Of a DNA stretch of 64,000 nt, positions 8,568-17,205 are shown piece by piece. Origin of the DNA: CAYRES01 sp964423425 (GTDB lineage: Bacteria; Actinomycetota; Thermoleophilia; RBG-16-64-13); assembly GCA_964423425.1 (NCBI GenBank), contig CAYRES010000004.1:62001-126000 (forward strand), in the 5' to 3' direction. The notes beneath the pieces were generated by a model that made no database searches, was not told the origin of the DNA, and saw only the letters and a program-made list of their open reading frames with translations. The first letter of the stretch is position 1. Each line of letters starts with the position of its first letter. Made by a program: the position numbers and the translations under genes.

Positions 8568-9668
8568 TCAGATGGTGTCGGCGGTTCCCTTGAGGGCCTG
8601 CGCCTTGGCCAGGAGTTCTCCTCGCGACCCGACCTGGAATGTCTGGAACAGTCGCTTCATGTGGTACTTGACCGTGTTAGCGGAGACGAACATGCGGCGT
8701 GCGATCTCCTTGTTGGTCATGCCTTGAGCGACAAGTTCGAGAACCTCCAGCTCCCGAGGAGTGAGTAGGCTGGCCAGGTAGGTGAAGTCCGGGGCATGTT
8801 CGAGTTGCTCGTAGAGGAAGGTTGCAACGGTGCCTTCGAGCGTCGGGACCCGGACCGAGCGCAAGAGCAGCGATGCGCCAACTTGCTCGGCATAGCGCCC
8901 GAGTCTTACCACACTGACGGCGGTCGGCTCACCGCCCTCGGTGATGCGAGCCAGGTTGTCGTTGAGGGCGGCAAGCAGTTCGGTGCTCTTCGGGCTGGCC
9001 GCGGTACAGTAGTTCATTATTGCCTCGGCATGGCGATTGGCGAATTTGATCGAACCTCGTTCATCGCTCAGCACAAGTGCTGCTCCCACGATCTGCAGTG
9101 CTCCTTCCGCGAGGGCACGGCTCTCTCGCGCCCTCTGCAGTTCGAGAGCATTACCGACTGCAGCGCGCATGTGGGCGGACACGAAGCGTAGTACCCCCAT
9201 GTCCTGTTCCGAGAAGGGCGGCTCGTCCGGCCCGCGGGTGAAGCACAGGCTACCCACCGGACGCCCTTCCCAGGTGAGCGGTGCCTCCAGCATTCTCACC
9301 AGACGGCGCATGGTCAGACTCTTCCTGAGGGGCTGACGCTGCCACTCGCTCATGGAGAACAACTGGGCGTCATGTACAGGCTCCAGTGTGTGGGCGGTGT
9401 AGCTCAGAAGCGGGTCTTTCGCGTAGCCCTCTTGCTCCCAGCGCGTGACGAAACGCTCTACTCCGCCCTGTACCGCCACCCGCTGAGGGCGGCCCGTCTC
9501 CGGTTGAACGAGATAGAAGCCATAAGCGCTCGCGCGGACGAGCTTTGAGATGTGGGCCATGTAGGAGGTGCCCAGATCTTCGAACTCGAGGCTCTCGTGG
9601 ACGGAAGTCGCCAGAGAAAGAAGTGACGCCTGTGCGTCGTCACTCGGTGGGAGCTCAACCTGATTCAT
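8568..9668 (-). CDS. LuxR-family regulator with GAF-like sensor (regulator 1)
   Basis: The 366 residues form a GAF-like ligand domain (about 15-180), a PAS-like middle part (about 190-290, with GAALVLSDERGSIKFANRHAEAI) and a C-terminal LuxR helix-turn-helix (LLTPRELEVLELVAQGMTNKEIARRM, then SANTVKYHMKRLF). It has the same layout as the regulator at 28207 and probably arose from a common ancestor. It is transcribed away from the first hyuA gene, and the interval between them carries a copy of the shared operator. ATG 9668 follows a GGGATGAGG ribosome site. Small acyl, aromatic or heterocyclic ligands would be typical; the ligand is unknown. Confidence 0.88.
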   Translation of the reverse strand: MNQVELPPSDDAQASLLSLATSVHESLEFEDLGTSYMAHISKLVRASAYGFYLVQPETGRPQRVAVQGGVERFVTRWEQEGYAKDPLLSYTAHTLEPVHDAQLFSMSEWQRQPLRKSLTMRRLVRMLEAPLTWEGRPVGSLCFTRGPDEPPFSEQDMGVLRFVSAHMRAAVGNALELQRARESRALAEGALQIVGAALVLSDERGSIKFANRHAEAIMNYCTAASPKSTELLAALNDNLARITEGGEPTAVSVVRLGRYAEQVGASLLLRSVRVPTLEGTVATFLYEQLEHAPDFTYLASLLTPRELEVLELVAQGMTNKEIARRMFVSANTVKYHMKRLFQTFQVGSRGELLAKAQALKGTADTI

Positions 9669-9756
9669 GCCTCATCCCGCTTCGTTGGCCGCTGAGCCCA
9701 TGCCGTCTACAGTGCCTGCGCTCTGCCGGTAGGGGGTGCGGCGTCGCTACACCTCG

Positions 9757-9765
9757 AGTGTATCA
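9757..9765 (-). promoter_or_regulatory. Possible extended -10 of regulator 1
   Basis: On the reverse strand TGATACACT fits an extended -10 element about 90 bases before the regulator 1 start. No good -35 is visible. The shared operator at 9795-9810 would lie about 50 bases upstream of this start site. Confidence 0.35.
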
Positions 9766-9794
9766 CAGGCCACCGGCCGCTCCCTGGGGCGCGA

Positions 9795-9840
9795 CTACCC
9801 ACTTAGGTAGGTGACCGGCGGTAGGGTTCACTCATATACT
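9795..9840 (+). promoter_or_regulatory. Operator A and promoter of hyuA1 operon
   Basis: The half-sites CTACCC-ACTT-AGGTAG (9795-9810) form an imperfect dyad of the same 6-4-6 form as the sites at 24845, 28121 and 29463. GTGACC (9811-9816) follows directly as a -35-like hexamer, then an 18-base spacer and TATACT (9835-9840) as -10. The operator centre falls near -44 of the predicted start, as for a class II LuxR-type activator. A second dyad, ACTCGA-N7-TCGAGT (9838-9856), overlaps the -10/start region. This is the main content of the 332-base gene-free interval 9669-10000, together with the leader hairpins listed next. Confidence 0.65.
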
Positions 9841-9864
9841 CGAGTCGAAATCGAGTTGGACGGT

Positions 9865-9896
9865 GAGGTCGCGGGGGAACGAGACCTCTCGTCCCG
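9865..9896 (+). promoter_or_regulatory. hyuA1 leader with alternative hairpins
   Basis: GAGGTC (9865-9870) can pair with GACCTC (9883-9888). Alternatively GGGAACGAGA can pair, with one bulge, with TCTCGTCCC just downstream. The two structures exclude each other. The 12-mer GGGGGAACGAGA inside this leader also occurs in the hyuA2 leader. An unused AAAGGAGG lies a few bases further on. Confidence 0.4.
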
Positions 9897-10000
9897 ACGC
9901 AAAGGAGGAGCCACTTCGCCATCAAGAAGCCCATCCGGGCACAACCGAGCGGGTTGAACTGCGGCCACATGACAGTGCGGAGCGAGGGAGGAAGCGCACT

Positions 10001-12070
10001 ATGAAGTACGTTGTTGGAGTGGATACGGGGGGAACGTTCACCGACCTCATCGCCGTTGACGAGAACGGCGACTACATCGTGATCAAGACCCCCTCGACCC
10101 CTGAAGACCCGTCATTGGCGGTGATCGAGGGGTTGCAGCAGGCGGGGGAGGAGGTCGGGAAAGACTTGGGTGGCTTCTTGGCCGACGTGACTCGTATCTG
10201 TCACGGGACCACGGTAAGCACCAATACCGTCTTGACGTGGACCGGGGCGAAAGTCGGTCTCATCTGCACCCAAGGTTTCCGGGATACCTTGGGCATTCGT
10301 TTCGGCGTGAGAGAGAATCCCTATGACTACACGGTGCCCCAGCCCAAGGCACTGGCACCTCGTTACCTGCGGGTTCCAGTGAAGGAGAGGATCAAGTGGG
10401 ACGGCACGGTCGTCACTCCTCTTGACGAAGAGCAGGTGCGAGAAGCCTGCCGCTACCTGCTTGGCCACGGCGTCGAAGCCGTGGTCGTGGGCTTCATCTG
10501 GTCGTTCCGGAATCCAGAGCACGAGAAGCGGGCCATTGACATCTGTCGGGAGGAGATGCCGGGAGTATATGTGATCGGGTCGTGCGATATTCAGCCGGAG
10601 ATCAGGGAGTACTGGCGCATCAGTACCGCCGTGCTCTCCGCCTATGTGGGCCCGGCCCTCTCTCACTATCTCACCCACATGGTACAGACGCTGGAAGAGT
10701 ACGGTTTCGGCGGCCAGTTGCTCATCACTCAATCCAATGCCGGTGTGATGTTCCCCGAGATCGCCATGGAGCAGGCAGCTCGGACCTTGCTCTCCGGCCC
10801 GGCGTGTGCCCCGGCGGCGGCTGCGTATATCGCCTCACCTCTCAACCTGAAGAACCTGATCACCTGTGACATGGGGGGCACGAGCTTCGATGTCGCATTG
10901 ATCAAGAACGAGAAGCCGGCCACCACCCTCGAGACCGCTGTGGGTGGGGTGTATCACCTACGACTCCCCATGGTCGATGTGCACACGATTGGCTCAGGCG
11001 GGGGTTCCATTGGCTGGCTCGATGCCATGAAGGTGTTGCACATGGGGCCGGCGAGCGCGGGAGCCGATCCCGGCCCCGCCTGCTATGGACGTGGAGGTAC
11101 CGAGCCGACAAGCACTGATGCCGACGTGGTGCTCGGCTATCTCGACCCGGACTACTTCCTGGGCGGCAAGATGAGCATCGACAAGTCGCTCGCCGAGAAA
11201 GCGATCAAGGAAAAGATCGCCGATCCGCTGAGCATCGATGTGGTCGAGGCGGCCAAAGCGATGAGAAAGATCATCGACCACAGCATGTCCGATGCCATCT
11301 CCGAAGTCTCAGTGCAGAAGGGTGAGGACCCCAGGCGCTATGCACTGGTGGCGGCCGGCGGAGCCGGTCCGGTCCACATCGCAGACTTGGCCCGGGTACT
11401 GAATATCAAGCAGATCCTGGTACCGAGGAACTCTTCTATCTTCTGCGCCATCGGTAGCATCATCGCCGACTTGCGGCATGACCTGGTGACCTCGGTGATC
11501 ACTCGCACCGGTGAGGCTGATGTCGACTTCCTGAACCGGGCGTTCCTGGAGATGAAGGAAACGAGCGACGGCTATCTGGAGAGGGAGGGCATCGCCGAGA
11601 AGGACAAGTACTACCGGAAGTCCATCGACATGCGGTACATGGGGCAGTTCCATGAAGTGGAGCTCCCGATCTCTGAGGCTCTTCTCTCCAAGGAGGAACT
11701 CGAGTTCGTTGTGCGTGACTTCCACAAGAAACATGAGGAACTCTACGCCTACAGTGAACCCGATTCCCAGACCGAGATGATCAACTTGCGCCTGGCCGCG
11801 TTCGGGAAGGTGGTGCCCCCGGCACGAAAGACCCGTGACGGCAAGGAGTCGATGGACGCGAGCCGCTTTGTCATCGGGCAGCGGAAAGTGTACTTCGAGG
11901 AGAAGTTCGGCTTCGTGAGGACGTTCGTGTACGACGGAGATGCGCTCGAGGTGGGGAACATCATCGAGGGGCCGGCCATCGTGGAACAAAGCACGACCAC
12001 GCTCGTGGTGCCTCCCGACGCGCGCCTCGATGTTACCGAGTACGGCGATTTCGTGATGACTTTGGCCTAG
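10001..12070 (+). CDS. hyuA: HyuA-family ATP-dependent hydrolase/carboxylase subunit (copy 1)
   Basis: Actin-like-fold ATPase subunit of the hydantoinase / 5-oxoprolinase / acetone carboxylase family, which uses ATP to open cyclic amides or to activate ketones for carboxylation. Family marks are VVGVDTGGTFTDL at the N-terminus, ICHGTTVSTNTVL, LLSGPACAPAAAA, ITCDMGGTSFDVALI, IGSGGGSIGWLD, GADPGPACYGRGG and LVAAGGAGPVHIADLA. ATG 10001 follows GAGGGAGG; the frame is open upstream to 9863 but that part has no ribosome site. The 689 residues match HyuA. It is the first gene of an operon with hyuB, an acyl-CoA ligase and a biotin carboxylase set. Family members differ in chemistry, so the substrate is open. 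Confidence 0.87.
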   Translation: MKYVVGVDTGGTFTDLIAVDENGDYIVIKTPSTPEDPSLAVIEGLQQAGEEVGKDLGGFLADVTRICHGTTVSTNTVLTWTGAKVGLICTQGFRDTLGIRFGVRENPYDYTVPQPKALAPRYLRVPVKERIKWDGTVVTPLDEEQVREACRYLLGHGVEAVVVGFIWSFRNPEHEKRAIDICREEMPGVYVIGSCDIQPEIREYWRISTAVLSAYVGPALSHYLTHMVQTLEEYGFGGQLLITQSNAGVMFPEIAMEQAARTLLSGPACAPAAAAYIASPLNLKNLITCDMGGTSFDVALIKNEKPATTLETAVGGVYHLRLPMVDVHTIGSGGGSIGWLDAMKVLHMGPASAGADPGPACYGRGGTEPTSTDADVVLGYLDPDYFLGGKMSIDKSLAEKAIKEKIADPLSIDVVEAAKAMRKIIDHSMSDAISEVSVQKGEDPRRYALVAAGGAGPVHIADLARVLNIKQILVPRNSSIFCAIGSIIADLRHDLVTSVITRTGEADVDFLNRAFLEMKETSDGYLEREGIAEKDKYYRKSIDMRYMGQFHEVELPISEALLSKEELEFVVRDFHKKHEELYAYSEPDSQTEMINLRLAAFGKVVPPARKTRDGKESMDASRFVIGQRKVYFEEKFGFVRTFVYDGDALEVGNIIEGPAIVEQSTTTLVVPPDARLDVTEYGDFVMTLA

Positions 12071-12087
12071 GGGGAGGAAGAACGAAA

Positions 12088-13872
12088 ATGGCGAGCAGCA
12101 AGACATTCGAATTGAGGACCGAGGCTGCCGACTTCACCGTGCTCACCTCGGCCATGTTCACGATTGCGCGGGAAATGGGCAAGAACATGGAGCGTACCGC
12201 GCGTGCCCCCGTGTACTTCTCGGCGCATGACTTTGTAACCACGATTGTCAGCAAAGACTACGAGTTGGTGGCCTTGGCCGAGTACATCCCGGTGCTTACC
12301 GGAGCCACTCCATTTGCGGTGAAGGCGGTATCGGCGTTCTTTGCACCCGAAGAGATTCATGAGGGTGACGTGTTTCTGGTAAACGATCCTTACACGCTCG
12401 AGGCCGGCAATCAGATGGCCGATTGGGGCGTCGTATATCCGGTGTTCTGGAACGGCAAGCACGTACTGTGGATCTCGAACAAAGCTCACCAGCAAGACAC
12501 AGGTGGGGGTGTACCCGGCGGCTACAACCCAGGTGCTCTCGATGTGTACGCGGAGGGTCTGCGCATCCCACCTGTGAAGATATTCGAACAGGGCAAGGAG
12601 CGCAAAGACGTCTTCAATCTGATCATGACAAACGTGCGCATCCCCGATGCGCAGAGGGGCGACCTCATGTCGATGATCGGGGCGGCCCGGGTGGGCGAGC
12701 GCCGCATTCGCTCACTGTACGACCTGTACGGGGAAGAGAAGATGGACGTCTTCGTCGAGGATCTCCTCAACTACGGGGAGTTCATGATGAGGGAGGCGAT
12801 CTCCGAAATCCCGGATGGTGTGTACACGAGCGAGATAACCGGGAATGGGCAGTCGGTGCCTATCGTGTGCGAGTTGAGCATCAAGGGCGACGAGATGGTG
12901 GTGGATCTCACCAAGAGTGGTCCGCAAGTGCCTGCCTACGTCAACAGCCCCATCGCCAACACCACGAGTTCGGTCTACATGTCCCTCATGACCTCGGTGG
13001 GCAAGCACATCGAGTACCGTTGCGGAGGCTGTTACCGTCCCATTCATCTGGAGACGAGACCGGGAACCATCACCCACGCCGAGTACCCGGCCGCCCACGG
13101 CAACTGCACCAACTTCGTCGCCAAGCAGATCATCGAAGTCGTGTGGGACTCGCTCGCCCAAGCGGCTCCCGAGGTCACCCCGGCCGGTTGGGGTTCCATC
13201 AACTACTGGGTGTTCTCCGGACTGGATCCGCGGCGGATGGAAGGCTACGGGAGTCCCGACTTCCTGGCCTGTGCAAGCGGAGCGGGTGCGATCTGGGGTG
13301 TCGACGGATGGTCCACGAATGGACCGACCATCTGTAGCGGCACGCTCTACTACCCCGAGGTGGAAGTGGCCGAAGGCATCTATCCCATCATCTGGGACCG
13401 CTGGGAGTGGGCCACCGACTCAGGGGCGCCGGGCAAGTGGAGAGGAGGCTTGGGCGTGCACAACGAATGGACCTGTGATTCCGATCCCCAGCCCATCCAT
13501 CTTGCGTATGCCGCCGAGCCCTTCGACTACCGGGTAGCTCCCGCGGTAGCGGGGGGTCTGCTGCCCAAGCCGAACTCGAAGACCCTCAAGTTTGCGGATG
13601 GAAGGCTCGAAAGCCAGGAGGAAGTCCGAGCCAGGATGCTCTATCAGCTTCGCACGGGGGACAAGGCCATCGACTACACGCAGGGCGGGGCCGGTGTCGG
13701 CAATCCGCTCGAGCGGCCGGCTGAACTCGTGTGGGAGGACGTCCGTGATGAACTCGTGTCCAGAGAGAGCGCACGGGACGATTACGGGGTGGTGATCGAT
13801 CCGGAAACGGGGGAATTGGACATGGCAGCCACCGAGGGGCTCCGGGCAAGTAAAGCGGCCGAGAGCATGTAG
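12088..13872 (+). CDS. hyuB: HyuB-family partner subunit (copy 1)
   Basis: Partner of HyuA; the complex performs ATP-dependent amide hydrolysis or carboxylation. Typical segments are DFTVLTSAMFTIAREMGKNMERTARAPVY-like N-terminus, GDVFLVNDPYTLE, GVPGGYNPGALDVYAEGLRIPPVKIF, IPDAQRGDLMSMIGA, GGCYRPIHLETRPGTI and APGKWRGGLGVHNEW. The 594-residue length is usual. It starts 17 bases after hyuA with a GGGGAGG ribosome site. Two strong hairpins follow the stop before the ligase gene, so expression of the downstream genes may be reduced or controlled separately. Confidence 0.87.
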   Translation: MASSKTFELRTEAADFTVLTSAMFTIAREMGKNMERTARAPVYFSAHDFVTTIVSKDYELVALAEYIPVLTGATPFAVKAVSAFFAPEEIHEGDVFLVNDPYTLEAGNQMADWGVVYPVFWNGKHVLWISNKAHQQDTGGGVPGGYNPGALDVYAEGLRIPPVKIFEQGKERKDVFNLIMTNVRIPDAQRGDLMSMIGAARVGERRIRSLYDLYGEEKMDVFVEDLLNYGEFMMREAISEIPDGVYTSEITGNGQSVPIVCELSIKGDEMVVDLTKSGPQVPAYVNSPIANTTSSVYMSLMTSVGKHIEYRCGGCYRPIHLETRPGTITHAEYPAAHGNCTNFVAKQIIEVVWDSLAQAAPEVTPAGWGSINYWVFSGLDPRRMEGYGSPDFLACASGAGAIWGVDGWSTNGPTICSGTLYYPEVEVAEGIYPIIWDRWEWATDSGAPGKWRGGLGVHNEWTCDSDPQPIHLAYAAEPFDYRVAPAVAGGLLPKPNSKTLKFADGRLESQEEVRARMLYQLRTGDKAIDYTQGGAGVGNPLERPAELVWEDVRDELVSRESARDDYGVVIDPETGELDMAATEGLRASKAAESM

Positions 13873-13886
13873 ACAGTCCCGCTCCG

Positions 13887-13916
13887 GGCGTCGCCGCCGT
13901 GGTCGGCGGCGACGCC
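13887..13916 (+). terminator. Hairpin after hyuB1
   Basis: A perfect 12-bp stem, GGCGTCGCCGCC and its complement, with a GTGGTC loop, 15 bases after the hyuB1 stop. No U-run follows, so it may be an RNA-stability element or a partial terminator. Confidence 0.55.
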
Positions 13917-13921
13917 GCCAC

Positions 13922-13956
13922 GGCTCCGGCCCGCTACTCGGCAGTGGGCCGGAGCC
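13922..13956 (+). terminator. Second hairpin between hyuB1 and ligase gene
   Basis: GGCTCCGGCCC (13922-13932) pairs perfectly with GGGCCGGAGCC (13946-13956) over a 13-base loop. It follows the first hairpin closely, giving a tandem structure that splits hyuAB from the acyl-CoA ligase/carboxylase genes. Confidence 0.5.
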
Positions 13957-14001
13957 CCCCCAAGCCGGCCGAGCGGACGCCGAGAGAGAGGAGCACACGG
14001 C

Positions 14002-15603
14002 ATGATCATCGGTGAGGCGTTTGCCCGTATTGTCGCCATCCACGGTGACAAGACGGCCCTGAAGGACATGTACGGCAAGTACTTTCCCGTAGGCTACAGC
14101 TTCACATACGAGGAACTCGACGTAGCAACGAATCGTCTCGCCAATCACTTCCTGGGAATGGGGCTTCGGCGCGGTGATAGGGTTTCTGTACAGACGGGCA
14201 CCGGCACCGGCCATGTGCTTGCCCTTCTGGCTTTGGCCAAGGCGGGAATGGCGATAGCCCCTATAGATCGCACCTACACCGCCGAGGAAATCGTCTATCA
14301 GGCGACCGATGCCGGGTCCCGGGCCTTCATTGTTGATGCCGACATCTATCGGGAACTGGTCGCGCCTTTGGTTGACAGGATGCCCGAGGTGAAGCACTTC
14401 ATTGTCATCGGTGAGGAGATCTCGGGCACGGCACGTTTCGAGCAGCTCATTGCGGAGGGACGAAGTTCCACCCCCGAAGTCGTGGTCGAAGCGAAAGACC
14501 TGCTTACGCTCATATACACCAGCGGCACCACCGGCAGGGCGAAAGGTGTGCCGCTCACGCATCGGAACTGGTGGGCGAGCGCCTGCGCGTGGACCACGGA
14601 GATCGGCATCAGTCCACACTGGAATTGGCTGCTGGTGATGCCGGTTCACACCTCGGGCGGAACAGGGTTGAGTCTGGTTGCCTTACTGAGGGGTTGCACA
14701 CTTATCATGAGCGATCCTGTGCCGGCGAAGATACTGGAGCTCATCGAAATGGAGAAGGTGAGCTTCACTCAGTTCAGCCCCACCCTTCTGGCCAATGTGA
14801 TCCATCATGAGAACGCGGCAGTCACGGATTTCTCGAGTATCGAGCGCTGGTTCACCTCCGCTGCACCCATCTCGGCCGCCTTGCTGGCCGAGGGTGCATC
14901 GTTCTTGGGGGAAACGTTCTCGCAGCTCTACGGCACCACCGAGACAGCACTGCTCGGCACGGTTCTCCGCCCGGAGGATGTGTCCGTCTCCGGCCCCACG
15001 GCCGATCGTCTCACGTCCGTGGGCCGGGCCTGCTGGGGCTACCGGACACTCGTTGTGGACGAAGAGGGCAACGAGGTTGGCCCGGGCGGCAGCGGTGAGC
15101 TGGCCATCGGCGGCGATGCGGTGGGCTCGGAGTACTGGAATCGGCCCGATGCGGATGACTATCGCGATGGTTGGTGGTTCTCAGGCGACATCGTGCGGGT
15201 TGATGACGAAGGGTTCCTCTATGTGATCGATCGCAAGAAAGACATGATCCTCTCCGGTGGCACCAACATCTATCCGCGTGAAGTGGAGGACGTGCTGTCT
15301 GCGCATCCCGCCATCCACATCGTGGCCGTGGTCGGCGTGCCTGACGAGAAGTGGGGAGAGGCGGTCAAAGCAGTGGTGGTGCTGAGAGAGGGGGAGAAGG
15401 CCACCAGCGAGGAGATCATGGAATGGTGCCGGGACAAGATGGCCTCGTACAAGAAGCCCAAGTCGGTTGATGTAATCGATATATCCGAGATGCCCCTCAT
15501 GGGCGGGGGGTACAAGGTACTGCGTCGAGAGCTGCGGGACCGCTATCGCCGCCGTTTCGAGGAAGAGAAGAGGGCCGAAGTGGCCAGTTGGGGGGCGGTG
15601 TAG
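14002..15603 (+). CDS. Acyl-CoA ligase (AMP-forming), copy 1
   Basis: Adenylate-forming ligase that activates a carboxylic acid with ATP and then CoA. The P-loop-like LLTLIYTSGTTGRAKGVPLTH, the SQLYGTTETA motif, GWWFSGDIVR and the hinge DRKKDMILSGGTNIYPREVE are all present. The usual C-terminal GK of PSGKxLRREL is replaced by GGGYKVLRREL, but the Lys is kept in register. Length 533 residues. Its stop is immediately followed by the ATG of the carboxyltransferase gene, so activation and carboxylation/decarboxylation of the same acyl group is a reasonable inference. The acid cannot be read from the sequence. Confidence 0.88.
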   Translation: MIIGEAFARIVAIHGDKTALKDMYGKYFPVGYSFTYEELDVATNRLANHFLGMGLRRGDRVSVQTGTGTGHVLALLALAKAGMAIAPIDRTYTAEEIVYQATDAGSRAFIVDADIYRELVAPLVDRMPEVKHFIVIGEEISGTARFEQLIAEGRSSTPEVVVEAKDLLTLIYTSGTTGRAKGVPLTHRNWWASACAWTTEIGISPHWNWLLVMPVHTSGGTGLSLVALLRGCTLIMSDPVPAKILELIEMEKVSFTQFSPTLLANVIHHENAAVTDFSSIERWFTSAAPISAALLAEGASFLGETFSQLYGTTETALLGTVLRPEDVSVSGPTADRLTSVGRACWGYRTLVVDEEGNEVGPGGSGELAIGGDAVGSEYWNRPDADDYRDGWWFSGDIVRVDDEGFLYVIDRKKDMILSGGTNIYPREVEDVLSAHPAIHIVAVVGVPDEKWGEAVKAVVVLREGEKATSEEIMEWCRDKMASYKKPKSVDVIDISEMPLMGGGYKVLRRELRDRYRRRFEEEKRAEVASWGAV

Positions 15604-17172
15604 ATGAACGTGTTCGGCACGATGGAAGAGGTGAAGGAGAAGATGCGCAAGGCCAACCAGGAAGCGGAGCTTCCCGGACCGACCAAGGCGTATGCGCGCA
15701 TGAAGGAACAGGGGCGGCTCAACGCACGGGAGCGCATTGACGTGCTCCTCGATCCGGGCACCTTCGTGGAGCTCGGACGTCTCGCAGAGAGCACCATTCA
15801 CGAGTTCGGCATGGACAAGAAGCGGCTCCCGGGGGACGGCATCATCATCGGCCACGGCAAGATCGATGGCCGCATGGTGTGTGTGTACTCACAGGATTCG
15901 GCGGTGCTCGGTGGTTCGGTGGGGGTCTTCCACGGGCGGATGATGTGCGAGATCACGGATCTGGCCACCAAGACCGGGGTACCCATCATCAATCTCATGG
16001 ACTCACCGGGCGCTCGTATCCAAGAGGCCATCGGGGAAGTCCAGGGTCCACCCGACATCTTCTACCGCAATGTGCGCGCCTCGGGTGTGGTGCCTCAGCT
16101 CTCCTTGGTGTTCGGGAATGTGGCCGGCCTTGTGATCTACTCGGCGGCACTCACCGACTTCATCTTCATGGTGGAGGAGCAGTCGCACGCGTTGATCACG
16201 GGCCCCGAGGTCATCCGTACGATTTCTGGCGAAGAGATCACGATGGAGGACCTCGCGGGCGCGCGCGTGCATGCTGAGAAGACGGGCATAGCCGACTATG
16301 TGGGCAAAGACGACGTCGATCTTCTGCTGGCCGCCCGTAGATTCATCTCCTTCCTCCCCGGCAACAACCTGGAAGGCCCGCCCAAGGTAGATACGGGCGA
16401 TTCACCGACCCGCCGCATGGATGAAGTGGACGGTATCGTTCCCGTCGATCCAGGCTTGGCCTTCGATGTCCACGACGTGATCGACCTCTTCGTGGACAGC
16501 GGCGACTTCTTCGAGATCGAGCCCGACTTCGCCTCTGAGCTTGTCACCGGTTTCGGCCGCCTGGCGGGGAGCACTGTGGGGATCCTCGCGAACAACCCAC
16601 TTCATCTGGCCGGCAGCCTCACGGTCGACTCTTCCGACAAGTTCGCCCGCTTCATGCGCTTCTGCGATGCCTTCAACATCCCCTGCATTCTCTTCGTGGA
16701 CGTCCCGGGTTACTTTCCCGGCATCGACCAGGAGCACAGGGGCATCATCAACCACGGCGCAAAGGTGCTCTACGCGCTGTGTGAGGCCACGGTGCCGAAG
16801 ATCTCGGTGGTGATCCGCAAGTGCTACGGCGGGGGCATGCTGGCCATGGGGGGCCACAAGGCGCTCCGCATCGATCAGGCTTTCGGTTGGCCCACGGCGG
16901 AGCTTGCCACCATGGGCGCCGACGCGGCGGTGAACGTTCTGTATCGAGAAGAACTCAAGAATGCTGCCGATCCGGATGCCCGGCGTAGTGAGCTTCTCGA
17001 GGAGTACCGGGAAGAGCACGCCAACCCGGTGCGGGCGGCCAACAAGAGATTCTTGGACGACGTCATCGACCCGGGGGAGACGCGGCTACGGGTGATCGCG
17101 GCTCTCGAACTTCTCTCGCGCAAGAAGGACGATCCGCCGCCCCAGAAGAAGCACGGGAACATCCCCCTCTAG
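15604..17172 (+). CDS. Acyl-CoA carboxyltransferase / methylmalonyl-CoA decarboxylase alpha-like subunit
   Basis: Carboxyltransferase of the propionyl-CoA carboxylase beta / methylmalonyl-CoA decarboxylase alpha family. Seen are the N-terminal ARMKEQGRLNARERIDVLLDPGTF, DSAVLGGSVGVFHGRMMCEI, the first acyl-CoA loop DSPGARIQEA (usually DSGGARIQEG), the second loop FGNVAGLVIYSAALTDF (usually GPCAGGAVYSPALTDF), and the C-terminal-half RKCYGGGMLAMGG. The two substituted Gly-rich loops set it apart from standard propionyl-CoA carboxylases and hint at a different acyl-CoA. It is followed by biotin carboxylase and biotin carrier genes, so carboxylation with ATP is the simplest direction. Confidence 0.85.
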   Translation: MNVFGTMEEVKEKMRKANQEAELPGPTKAYARMKEQGRLNARERIDVLLDPGTFVELGRLAESTIHEFGMDKKRLPGDGIIIGHGKIDGRMVCVYSQDSAVLGGSVGVFHGRMMCEITDLATKTGVPIINLMDSPGARIQEAIGEVQGPPDIFYRNVRASGVVPQLSLVFGNVAGLVIYSAALTDFIFMVEEQSHALITGPEVIRTISGEEITMEDLAGARVHAEKTGIADYVGKDDVDLLLAARRFISFLPGNNLEGPPKVDTGDSPTRRMDEVDGIVPVDPGLAFDVHDVIDLFVDSGDFFEIEPDFASELVTGFGRLAGSTVGILANNPLHLAGSLTVDSSDKFARFMRFCDAFNIPCILFVDVPGYFPGIDQEHRGIINHGAKVLYALCEATVPKISVVIRKCYGGGMLAMGGHKALRIDQAFGWPTAELATMGADAAVNVLYREELKNAADPDARRSELLEEYREEHANPVRAANKRFLDDVIDPGETRLRVIAALELLSRKKDDPPPQKKHGNIPL

Positions 17173-17205
17173 GGGCTGTGGGGAGCAAAGGAAAGGAGGG
17201 GGTTC

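Noticed and set aside
12423..13337. 304-codon forward frame inside hyuB1
   Set aside because: Its translation is Arg/Gly-rich with no motif, while the main frame is a full HyuB. Several similar long frames lie over hyuA2, hyuB2, groEL and rho and were dropped for the same reason.
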